From Candidatus Woesearchaeota archaeon (GTDB lineage: Archaea > Nanobdellota > Nanobdellia > Woesearchaeales > UBA10200), in NCBI GenBank assembly GCA_016180275.1, contig JACPBN010000097.1:1-5675 (forward strand): DNA of 5,675 nucleotides, written 5' to 3'. A program made the position numbers and the translations under genes. This document shows, piece by piece, positions 1 through 5,240 of this stretch. Positions within the stretch are counted from its first letter, which is position 1. Every line of letters starts with the position of its first letter. The notes under the pieces were generated by a model that worked only from the letters and a program-made list of their open reading frames with translations, made no database searches and was not told the origin of the DNA.

Positions 1-97
1 GCGTAGAGGAGGAGCAACTCTTTAATATTACCTGCCAGTGTTCGTCGGCAGTCGCCGCCGCTTTAGAGGATTTTATCACACAAGCTAAACAAATACA
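1..97 (+). repeat. Repeat copy E1, right half, cut by window start
   Basis: Positions 3-97 align without gaps to 4404-4498 (copy E2); by hand count 76 of 95 bases are identical. The conserved blocks are a GTAGAGGAGG box (3-12), ACTCTT, the arm beginning GTGTTCGTCGGCAG (38-51), and TTTTATCACACAAGCT continuing to CAAATAC (to 96). Positions 2-20 (CGTAGAGGAGGAGCAACTC) are also identical, in reverse complement, to 5282-5300 in copy E3. Only the right arm and part of the centre are inside the window; the left arm, if present, lies before base 1. The arm 38-96 is the inverted partner of the kind of left arm seen in E2 at 4239-4298, and ends in AGCTAAACAAATAC, the exact complement of the E2 left terminus. 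I see no open frame of note here. The copy ends about 60 bases before trmJ. Confidence 0.8.
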
Positions 98-121
98 ATT
101 ATTCTACTAAAATATATTCAA

Positions 122-136
122 TAAAATATATATATA
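122..136 (+). promoter_or_regulatory. Likely archaeal TATA box for trmJ (leaderless)
   Basis: An A/T-only stretch, TAAAATATATATATA, is centred about 29 bases before the ATG at 159. Archaeal TATA boxes sit about 25-30 bases before the transcription start, so the transcript would begin at or within a few bases of the ATG. The only Shine-Dalgarno-like string, AGGG at 154-157, is one base from the ATG and too close to work normally. This supports leaderless expression. Confidence 0.5.
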
Positions 137-158
137 CTAACACCGTTCTTTTTAGGGT

Positions 159-899
159 ATGATATCAATAATCTTGATCGAACCAAGAAACTCAGGCAAC
201 TTAGGCGCAATCTGCCGCGTCATGAAAAATTTTGGATTTAAGGAACTTATTTTAATCAATCCTGTCTGCAATCCAAAGAGCATTACAGCAAGAAAGCGCA
301 GCAAGCATGCAGCCGATGTCTTAAATAATTCAAAAATAATCCCATTAAAATCTAAAAAAGACATATATTCTGTCATGAATAAGTTTGATTATGCAATAGC
401 AACAACGTCTCAGCTAGGCACAGATTTTAATATTGCCCGCAGCCCAATTACACCAGAACAATTATTAAATAAATTAGCCAATGACAAAATCAACATAACT
501 AAAACTAAAATAGCTTTAGTATTTGGCAGAGAAAACTATGGTTTAAGCAATGAAGAGATAAACGCATGTGATTTTTCATTGACAATTCCAACAAACAAAG
601 AATATCCATCGATGAACATTAGCCATTCTATTGCAGTTGTCCTATATGAATTATCAAAGCTAAATTATAATCAAAAAGAAAATAAGGTCAATAGCCATAT
701 CTTACCGATCACAAATATAGAAAAGAAGATAATGCAGCAGCTAATAAATAAGACAATTAAAAATATTCATTTGGCAACAGAAAACAAAGAAGAGACATTG
801 CGCAAAGTCTGGAAGAAAATAATTGCAAAATCATTCATCAGCAAAAGAGAAGCCTTTGCGTTGCTTGGCTACTTCAGGAAGTTAAGTGACAAAAAATAA
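159..899 (+). CDS. trmJ: TrmJ-like tRNA 2'-O-methyltransferase (SPOUT/SpoU family)
   Basis: This 246-residue protein fits the TrmJ group of SPOUT methyltransferases, which put a methyl group from S-adenosylmethionine on the 2'-O of nucleotide 32 of tRNA anticodon loops (archaeal enzymes studied prefer C32). The N-terminus IILIEPRNSGNLGAICRVMK (4-23) carries the family motif with the conserved N14. Motif 2 is FGRENYGLSNEE (122-133) and motif 3 is PSMNISHSIAVVLYEL (150-165); these two build the trefoil knot that binds the cofactor. Residues about 190-246 are helical and basic, like the C-terminal domain of TrmJ, ending REAFALLGYFRKL. The length is normal for the family and all motifs are intact. 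The start is chosen because the family motif begins within five residues of this ATG and the TATA box fits a leaderless message. It acts in the cytoplasm, probably as a dimer. A related SpoU enzyme with another RNA target is possible but less likely. Confidence 0.9.
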   Translation: MISIILIEPRNSGNLGAICRVMKNFGFKELILINPVCNPKSITARKRSKHAADVLNNSKIIPLKSKKDIYSVMNKFDYAIATTSQLGTDFNIARSPITPEQLLNKLANDKINITKTKIALVFGRENYGLSNEEINACDFSLTIPTNKEYPSMNISHSIAVVLYELSKLNYNQKENKVNSHILPITNIEKKIMQQLINKTIKNIHLATENKEETLRKVWKKIIAKSFISKREAFALLGYFRKLSDKK

Positions 900-1073
900 A
901 AACAGAAATATTTATAACTAAAACATAACATTGTTATATTAAGATATAGCTGATATAGTACCGCAGTAAGAAATAATTATAAAATGGAGGGAGCTCGCAA
1001 AATTTAACAAAACTTGGGCAATCGAGCAAAGCGAGATTGACCTTAGGCTGATAACGGCATAGCCCTTATGTGA
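900..1073 (+). other. Spacer with two TATA-like boxes and possible structured leader RNA
   Basis: No convincing gene is seen here. TATA-like strings occur at 909-917 (TATTTATAA) and 977-984 (TTATAAAA). After them the composition becomes less A-rich. A hairpin can form at 1019-1039: stem CAATC/GATTG, then two facing G-A pairs (1024-1025 with 1033-1034), then GC/GC around an AAA loop. A second stem, GGCT/AGCC, joins 1046-1049 with 1061-1064. Side-by-side G-A pairs are common in structured RNA, so this may be a 5' leader or a small RNA upstream of the ATPase gene. There is no tRNA T-loop and no clear C/D box set. The ATG at 1068 is followed immediately by TGA. The structure was found by eye, not by folding software. 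Confidence 0.35.
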
Positions 1074-1301
1074 GATCAAACTGCAAAAGAAGCAAAAAAA
1101 ACACTAAAAAAGCCAGAATTATTCTTTGGAAAAAAGAAAAAGCCCGAGCTTATTGCCCCTTATAATGAGGAATTTGATAAAGATTCGCATCATGTTGATT
1201 TATCAACCGGCAAAGTTTATGTCCACAGGAAAGATGCCCTAGCTAAAACGCAGGATTCTGATAAAAAACAGCAAGAGTATAGGAAAGAGGAACATAAAAC
1301 A
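1074..1301 (+). other. Start-less open frame continuous with the KaiC-like gene
   Basis: The reading frame of the downstream ATPase stays open upstream for 76 codons, back to the TGA at 1071-1073. Its translation looks like real protein: lysine-rich at first (AKEAKKTLKKPELFFGKKKK from 1083), then LIAPYNEEFDKDSHHVDLST and GKVYVHRKDALAKTQD. It holds no ATG, GTG or TTG codon in frame. The only in-frame ATG is at 1068-1070, directly followed by the TGA. Either the protein has an N-terminal extension whose start was lost by mutation or sequencing error, or it begins at an unusual codon, or this is the relic of a longer ancestor and translation now begins at 1302. The KaiC fold does not need the extension. 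Confidence 0.45.
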
Positions 1302-2039
1302 ATGACTAATAAACAAGAGATACAAGAAAAGTATGAGGAACATGCAAATGATGATAGAGTACATACAGGTATTCCAGGCTTGGATAATGTTATGGGAGGC
1401 GGCTTTAGGCACAATACTGTAAATCTTCTTGGCGGAGGAGCCGGCTCCGGCAAAAGCATCTTCTGCATGCAGTATTTGATAGAAGGCATCAGGAAGCATA
1501 ATGAAAACGGCGTCTATATCAGTTTTGAGGAATCTGTTGAGAAAATCAAGGAAGACATGGCATCATTTGACTGGGATTTAAACAAGCTAGAGAAAGAAAA
1601 AAAGCTTGTTATTCTTTATTATTCTCCTGAACAGATCCAAAAAGTGCTTGACTCAGGCGGCGGTATTGTCCGAGATGAGATAGAGGCAATTAAAGCTAAA
1701 CGTATTGTAATTGACAGCTTAACAGCATTTACATTATTGCATGAATACGATCTTCAAAAAAGAAAATCTGTTCTGCATTTATTTGACGCAATCTATAAAT
1801 GGAATGTTACTGCAGTATTAACTGGAGAGCATGAACCGGATATAGATCATCATAGAAGCAATGTAATGGAATTTGAAGTTGACTGTGTCTTGTTATTATA
1901 CAATCTGCGCAAAGGCGATGTCCGTGAAAGAAGCTTAGAAGTATTTAAGATGCGAGGCAGCAAGCATTCGCAAAAAATCTTTCCCATGAAGATAAGCGAT
2001 GATGGTGTAAGTATATTCCCTGAGGAGACTGTATTTTAA
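1302..2039 (+). CDS. Single-domain KaiC/RAD55-like ATPase
   Basis: A 245-residue RecA-fold ATPase of the KaiC-like family (COG0467 type). The family opening TGIPGLDNVMGGGF (22-35) is followed by Walker A GGAGSGKS (45-52), the ISFEE stretch with the glutamate pair E76-E77 expected to activate water, and the Walker B strand RIVIDSL with D138. The C-terminal part, EVFKMRGSKHSQKIFP, is the usual KaiC-domain ending (LEVLKMRGTRHS in many relatives). Only one ATPase domain is present, against two in cyanobacterial KaiC, so a circadian role should not be assumed; archaeal single-domain members include ArlH of the archaellum and many of unknown role. The ATG at 1302 has a GAGG about 12 bases upstream (1286-1289), rather far. 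The same frame stays open upstream to 1074, so the true N-terminus is uncertain. The next gene begins on the base after its stop, which points to a shared message and a membrane-bound partner. Confidence 0.85.
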   Translation: MTNKQEIQEKYEEHANDDRVHTGIPGLDNVMGGGFRHNTVNLLGGGAGSGKSIFCMQYLIEGIRKHNENGVYISFEESVEKIKEDMASFDWDLNKLEKEKKLVILYYSPEQIQKVLDSGGGIVRDEIEAIKAKRIVIDSLTAFTLLHEYDLQKRKSVLHLFDAIYKWNVTAVLTGEHEPDIDHHRSNVMEFEVDCVLLLYNLRKGDVRERSLEVFKMRGSKHSQKIFPMKISDDGVSIFPEETVF

Positions 2040-2672
2040 ATGGACCAAAAAAAGCCAATCAGATTCAATTTTGAGAAAAAAGAATGGAAAGAAAAAAAAG
2101 GCTGGGAGCCGCATCATTATCATATTAATTATCTGCTGATATTATGCATAATTCTTGTTATAATCCTAGCTGTTCTGCTTAAATCAGCATTTCTTGGATA
2201 TAAATTCAGCATGCAGTTTAAAGAGTTAGGGCTGTCGCCTGCAGATTACTTAAAGCAGTTGGATGAGACAAAAACAAAATTAGCCGTTGAAAAGACCAAT
2301 ACAGGCGCTTGCGAAGAAAGCAAGAAAAATGTTTTGAATGACTTATCAAATGAAAAGAAGAATTTGGCAGAGTGCAAAGATGATGCGCAAGCATTAAATA
2401 CAAAGTTTGAAGGACTGAGAAATGAATATAATTATAATTTAACAAGAATAAGGGACAGCTTAGAGCTTGAGAAAGATAATGTAGCAAGAGAAACAGATGA
2501 CCAAAAATTAAAGTATGCTTCATTGGAAAGGAATTTTGACAATCTGGCAGCAAACGCAGCCAATAATATCTGCTGCAAAGCAAAAGTAGATGACAAAAAG
2601 ATAGATTCTTATGTAATTGTAAATAACGCAGTAATCTGCACTTCTGGAGAAGATAAGAAGGTCAGCTGCTGA
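2040..2672 (+). CDS. Membrane-anchored coiled-coil protein, family not recognised
   Basis: A 210-residue protein in three parts. A basic N-terminal tail (1-29, with KKEWKEKKGW) precedes one membrane helix at about 30-47 (NYLLILCIILVIILAVLL). A long charged heptad-like region (about 70-165) follows and is very probably a coiled coil. A small C-terminal segment contains NNICCKAKVDDKKIDSYVIV and ends in a cysteine; cysteines in the last 40 residues (CC pair, VIC, VSC) could form disulphides or bind metal. By the positive-inside rule the short basic tail is cytoplasmic and the coiled coil outside. The ATG directly abuts the TAA of the KaiC-like gene (no spacer), so the two are probably translated together. 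The ATPase may act on the cytoplasmic tail, as ArlH does with membrane partners, but this is inference from gene order. It ends with TGA followed at once by TAA. I do not know a named family. Confidence 0.75.
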   Translation: MDQKKPIRFNFEKKEWKEKKGWEPHHYHINYLLILCIILVIILAVLLKSAFLGYKFSMQFKELGLSPADYLKQLDETKTKLAVEKTNTGACEESKKNVLNDLSNEKKNLAECKDDAQALNTKFEGLRNEYNYNLTRIRDSLELEKDNVARETDDQKLKYASLERNFDNLAANAANNICCKAKVDDKKIDSYVIVNNAVICTSGEDKKVSC

Positions 2673-2776
2673 TAAATAAGTCATTATATTTATTTTAACT
2701 TAAAATACAAAATCTTTACACTTTTATAACCTTATCGCACAACTGGCCAATCTTTGAATATACTTCCTTACCAGTT
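2673..2776. terminator. Convergent gene ends, T-rich on both strands
   Basis: About 100 bases separate the end of the coiled-coil gene from the end of abiEii on the other strand. The plus strand has a T-rich tract at 2683-2700 (TATATTTATTTTAA within it). The minus strand has GATTTTGTATTTT across 2702-2714. Archaeal termination depends on T-rich tracts, so both messages could end here. No strong hairpin is apparent. Confidence 0.35.
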
Positions 2777-3556
2777 TCATTCTCCAGAGGAATCAGACTC
2801 AAAAAAATGCCGTTTAATCTCTTCTTCTGCTTGAGAGAAAGGAAGAAGTTGCCCAGAGATAAGTGCTGATAAATCCATCTGCCAGCTATTTTTTCTCTCC
2901 TGCACTTTCTTGAGAAATATATTTTTGCTAAATTTTAGATTGATATACGATAATTTCTTTTGTACCAGTTTAAAATCAATCAAGATTTTCTTTATGTTAA
3001 GCAGATACCAGATATCATAAATGTCTCGAGCTTTATCTCTTTGATGCACTGCCCGTACTTTCTCTGCTAATATTTCTGTTTCTTTCATGGCATAAATATC
3101 AAAAGGACGCACTTCTTGGTAAAGAGAAGTATATGAAATTCGCAGAAGAGGAAAAAACACTTTTTCCCTTGAACTTATATTTAGGATAAGTCTGCTTCTG
3201 CCTTCTTTTCTGCCATCATATAAAGGCCCATTGATTTCCAGGTAAACATTAATACTATGACGGAATTGCTCTACTTTAACGCTACAATTGATATTAAACA
3301 GCGAAAATATACGCGGTAAACGGGTGAAAAAATCTTTTGGCTTAAACCCTTTTCCAGCTGTAAAATCCAAATCTTCACTAAAACGATTGAGCTGATATAA
3401 TTTATAGAGGCATGTTCCTCCTTTAAACACCAGCTTATTGCCGTATTCTCTATAAATTCCTAAGAGGGCAATATCCTGGAGGTAATCCAGTTCAGCAAAG
3501 CGGGGCGGAAGCCCTTTTAATGAGGCTATGCGCAGCAGTTCTTCTCTTTTAATCAT
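2777..3556 (-). CDS. abiEii: AbiEii-type nucleotidyltransferase toxin
   Basis: The 259-residue product matches the AbiEii/AbiGii nucleotidyltransferase toxins, DNA polymerase-beta fold enzymes. Related MenT toxins of mycobacteria add nucleotides to the 3' end of tRNA; AbiEii was reported to bind GTP. The active-site pattern is clear: FKGGTCLYKLY (44-54), where relatives have KGGTAL-K, then RFSEDLDF (58-65) with D62 and D64 as likely metal ligands. The later motif KETEILAEKVRAVHQRDKARDIYDIWYLL (in 158-186) with K166, R173, R177, D178 and D181 is also typical, so the enzyme looks intact. The gene is second in the pair: its ATG overlaps the last 8 bases of abiEi (ATGATTAA), and a good Shine-Dalgarno, AGAGGGA, lies about 5-6 bases upstream (3562-3568, read on the minus strand). 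Translational coupling with antitoxin first is the standard AbiE order. It may protect against viruses or stabilise a mobile region. Confidence 0.88.
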   Translation of the reverse strand: MIKREELLRIASLKGLPPRFAELDYLQDIALLGIYREYGNKLVFKGGTCLYKLYQLNRFSEDLDFTAGKGFKPKDFFTRLPRIFSLFNINCSVKVEQFRHSINVYLEINGPLYDGRKEGRSRLILNISSREKVFFPLLRISYTSLYQEVRPFDIYAMKETEILAEKVRAVHQRDKARDIYDIWYLLNIKKILIDFKLVQKKLSYINLKFSKNIFLKKVQERKNSWQMDLSALISGQLLPFSQAEEEIKRHFFESDSSGE

Positions 3557-4127
3557 AAAATTCCCTCTTTAGTTTTGCAGTTAACCCTTTGACCAAGGCA
3601 GCATAAGAAAATAGCTTTCGGTGATTTATTTTTCTTTTATTTTTCTTTATTATTTCTATGCTTTCTGCCAGTGACATTTTTTTGGCAGCCAAAGCATCTA
3701 TCAGCGCTTTTTCTTTCTCGGCAATAAAAATTTCGTGCTGCTGATAGATAACCTGCCGAAAACCTGTTAAAAAAGATGATTTAATCCTAGTAAACTCTAT
3801 CTTTGTGTTTCCATAATTAAGAATTCTTTTTTTTCTTTTTCTAGTAGTTATAACTTGAATTGTAAACGGCAGTTGTTCAGTTAAATGGTAATAATGGAGT
3901 GCAGCCCAGCCGGAAATATAACTCGGCCAGACTATCCATGAAGATACCAGGAAAGGATCTTCTTCTAGAGTATATTTGCCTTTTTCGATTTCATAGATGA
4001 GCTTTTTTTTCTTCCAGCGATAGGCCTGCAAGTAAGCATAATTATTTTTTTTATTGAGCAGGCTGGCTAAATCTCTTACAGTAAAAACTGGATAGTTTCG
4101 TAAAGCTTTTCTAATGACTTCTTTCAT
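3549..4127 (-). CDS. abiEi: AbiEi-type antitoxin / transcriptional regulator
   Basis: About 192 residues from the ATG at 4127. The N-terminal 60 residues form a winged helix-turn-helix (KALRNYPVFTVRDLASLLNK, then a YRWKKKKLIYEIEKGKYTL wing), as in AbiEi antitoxins, which bind DNA and repress their own promoter. The middle part WIVWPSYISGWAALHYYHLT and IQVITT are AbiEi hallmarks, and the EKEKALIDALA helix follows, as in other members of the viral-defence regulator family (COG5340 type). In studied AbiE systems the antitoxin counteracts the toxin without a stable complex. The frame continues to a TTG at 4148, but ATG 4127 is preferred: it lies about 23 bases after the expected transcription start and places the helix-turn-helix near the N-terminus as in relatives. 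The stop overlaps the abiEii start. Confidence 0.85.
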   Translation of the reverse strand: MKEVIRKALRNYPVFTVRDLASLLNKKNNYAYLQAYRWKKKKLIYEIEKGKYTLEEDPFLVSSWIVWPSYISGWAALHYYHLTEQLPFTIQVITTRKRKKRILNYGNTKIEFTRIKSSFLTGFRQVIYQQHEIFIAEKEKALIDALAAKKMSLAESIEIIKKNKRKINHRKLFSYAALVKGLTAKLKREFYD

Positions 4128-4171
4128 ATAATACACCAATCTTATCAAAAATGATATGATTAGTTACTTTC

Positions 4172-4180
4172 TATTTAAAA
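4172..4180 (-). promoter_or_regulatory. Likely TATA box of the abiE operon
   Basis: Read on the minus strand the sequence is TTTTAAATA, a near-consensus archaeal TATA box. Its centre is about 26 bases before position 4150, giving a leader of roughly 23 bases before the abiEi ATG at 4127, with a weak GGTG near the start. The gene is the only one reading leftward from here, so the assignment is simple. AbiEi proteins usually repress their own promoter, so an operator is expected nearby. Confidence 0.5.
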
Positions 4181-4238
4181 GCTTTTCGGTAAGAAATATT
4201 CATGATGCCGACACAAACTTAAACTCCAAGAAAATTCC

Positions 4239-4497
4239 GTATTTGTTTAGCTACAACAACATCAAAAGCGGTAGCGACTGCCATTTTATGACGAACACAA
4301 ATCCGCATAACGTAGCCAAGTTTTTTCGGGCAGTGCTATTATGATGAATATTTGTCAACACAACCCGCAAAACTCTTCTATTATCATACCGATTATTCAC
4401 ATTGTAGAGGAGGGGAAACTCTTTGCAGATAAAAGAGAGTGTTCGTCGGCAGCCGCCATCGCTTTATAGAATTTTATCACACAAGCTGGACAAATAC
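4239..4497 (+). repeat. Repeat copy E2: complete long imperfect palindrome
   Basis: The left arm (4239-4298, GTATTTGTTTAGCT to GACGAACAC) is an imperfect reverse complement of the right arm (4439-4497, GTGTTCGTCGGCAG to GACAAATAC). The centre of 140 bases (4299-4438) contains a second inverted pair: CCAAGTTTTTTCGGG (4316-4330) against CCCGCAAAACTCTT (4364-4377). It also holds the GTAGAGGAGG box (4404-4413). The left arm has a 7-base insertion, ATTTTAT, between the GC block CTGCC and the tip GACGAACAC, absent from the right arm. Its right part is about 80 percent identical to E1. No transposase is near and no clean target duplication is visible, though AAAATT occurs just outside both ends. It fills most of the 400-base space between abiEi and the next gene. 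It could be a MITE-like element or a structured RNA gene. A frame of 62 codons across it looks non-coding. Confidence 0.75.
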
Positions 4498-4499
4498 AC

Positions 4500-4512
4500 A
4501 AAAATTAAAAAG
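4500..4512 (+). promoter_or_regulatory. Possible TATA region for the surface-protein gene
   Basis: An A-rich string (AAAAATTAAAAAG) just outside the right end of repeat E2 is centred about 28 bases before the ATG at 4534. The distance suits a leaderless or short-leader archaeal message, but the sequence is not a close match to the TTTAWATA consensus. If correct, the element sits directly upstream of the promoter. Confidence 0.3.
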
Positions 4513-4533
4513 CGCAGAGTATTCTTGTGGGAT

Positions 4534-5202
4534 ATGAAACGAATATTTAATCAAATATTGTTTATTGTTTTTTTAGCAATATTCTCTTATCCAGTTATTG
4601 CTCAATCATTTTCTGAACAATTTACGCAGCAGCAGCTACAATTCTCATGGCAGTCTTTAGTGCAGTTTCAATGCCAGACAACACCCTGTATAGAAGGAAT
4701 GCCCATTGTATGGCAAATTAGCATTGGAAATGCAGATAATCAATCGTTTAGTGTCAGTGGGATTACTATTAAAACAGTTGAAGGGATAAACATTGGATCT
4801 GCATTTAATCTAAATCAGCAAGTTGCTTCATTAAAAACAAAGTCATTTCAATTAGAATCAATTGTCCCGGCAGCAACTAAAGCTTCTACTTTATACTATA
4901 ATGTCTGCTTTAATATTGAAAAACAAGAAAGCTGCGAAGCACAGCCAAGAAGCATGCTTGTATGGCCAATAACCAATGTTGAATGCATTAGCAATGACGC
5001 ATGCCAAAATAATGAAAAATGCTTTAATTTTAAGTGCAAAGAACTTAGTTGCAATAAAATATATAATCACACTTGTGTCCAAGAAATTGGCTTATCAAAT
5101 GTAAAAAGCAGCTTTAATCTTACCAACGTATTATTATTAATTATTGCGATTCTTTTGGCAGTAATTGCTGTCATTTTTTATAGAAAATCAAAAAAACATT
5201 AG
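4534..5202 (+). CDS. Secreted, membrane-anchored cysteine-rich surface protein
   Basis: From the ATG at 4534 the product has 222 residues. A signal peptide is clear: basic KR, hydrophobic core ILFIVFLAIF, and a likely cut after VIA (about residue 23). Residues 30-148 look like a beta-sandwich (VWQISIGNADNQSFSVSGIT and LESIVPAATKASTLYYNVCF), similar to the CARDB/NEW3-like domains of archaeal surface proteins, with C47, C52, C125 and C134 perhaps forming disulphides. A cysteine-rich knot follows (C151, C157, C163, C168, C173, C181; ECISNDACQNNEKCFNFKCK). One membrane helix at about 196-216 and the tail YRKSKKH anchor it, with the bulk outside the cell. The frame extends upstream to a TTG at 4423 preceded by GAGGAGGGG, but that lies inside the repeat, would bury the signal peptide, and is disfavoured. 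The exact ligand or role is unknown. The gene lies alone between repeats E2 and E3. Confidence 0.75.
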   Translation: MKRIFNQILFIVFLAIFSYPVIAQSFSEQFTQQQLQFSWQSLVQFQCQTTPCIEGMPIVWQISIGNADNQSFSVSGITIKTVEGINIGSAFNLNQQVASLKTKSFQLESIVPAATKASTLYYNVCFNIEKQESCEAQPRSMLVWPITNVECISNDACQNNEKCFNFKCKELSCNKIYNHTCVQEIGLSNVKSSFNLTNVLLLIIAILLAVIAVIFYRKSKKH

Positions 5203-5240
5203 TTGGCAATTTTCGACCGTATATGCATTGTAAAAATTTA

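Noticed and set aside
993..1002. GCTCGCAAAA shared with repeat E3 (reverse complement at 5330-5339)
   Set aside because: Only ten bases match; none of the other landmarks of the repeat follow at the expected spacing, so it is probably chance.
1071..1073. TGA read as an amino acid before the KaiC-like extension
   Set aside because: TGA ends the coiled-coil gene (followed by TAA) and abiEii at natural family lengths, and TAA and TAG are also used as stops, so recoding is not supported.
985..1085. Possible tRNA or box C/D RNA in the spacer before the KaiC-like gene
   Set aside because: No GTTCGA-type T-loop and no acceptor stem could be found, and the C and D box set is incomplete.
1217..1489. 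Open frames on the minus strand opposite the start of the KaiC-like gene
   Set aside because: They are antisense to a clear ATPase domain, rich in serine, cysteine and proline runs typical of a shadow frame, and have no support of their own.
2218..2583. Open frame of 121 codons opposite the coiled-coil gene
   Set aside because: It is the mirror of lysine- and glutamate-rich codons, giving a leucine, serine and phenylalanine-rich product without domain features.
4239..4298. The repeat arms as AbiEi operator sites
   Set aside because: AbiEi does bind inverted repeats near its promoter, but the same sequence occurs at E1, away from any abiE gene, and the arms lie upstream of the TATA box. A role cannot be excluded but is not the main explanation.
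4156..4344. Open frame of 62 codons on the plus strand across the left part of repeat E2
   Set aside because: It lies mostly in the palindromic repeat, has no family resemblance, and its frame is not kept in the other copies.
4239..4497. Integron attC sites as an explanation for the repeats
   Set aside because: The elements are much longer than typical attC sites, I could not place a consistent pair of GTTRRRY/RYYYAAC core sites, E3 is inverted, and there is no integrase in the window.
4423..4533. Upstream TTG start for the surface protein, with GAGGAGGGG at a good distance
   Set aside because: The extra 37 residues are encoded by the repeat arm and would precede a perfect signal peptide. 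The G-rich box is a conserved part of the repeat (also in E1, where no start follows).
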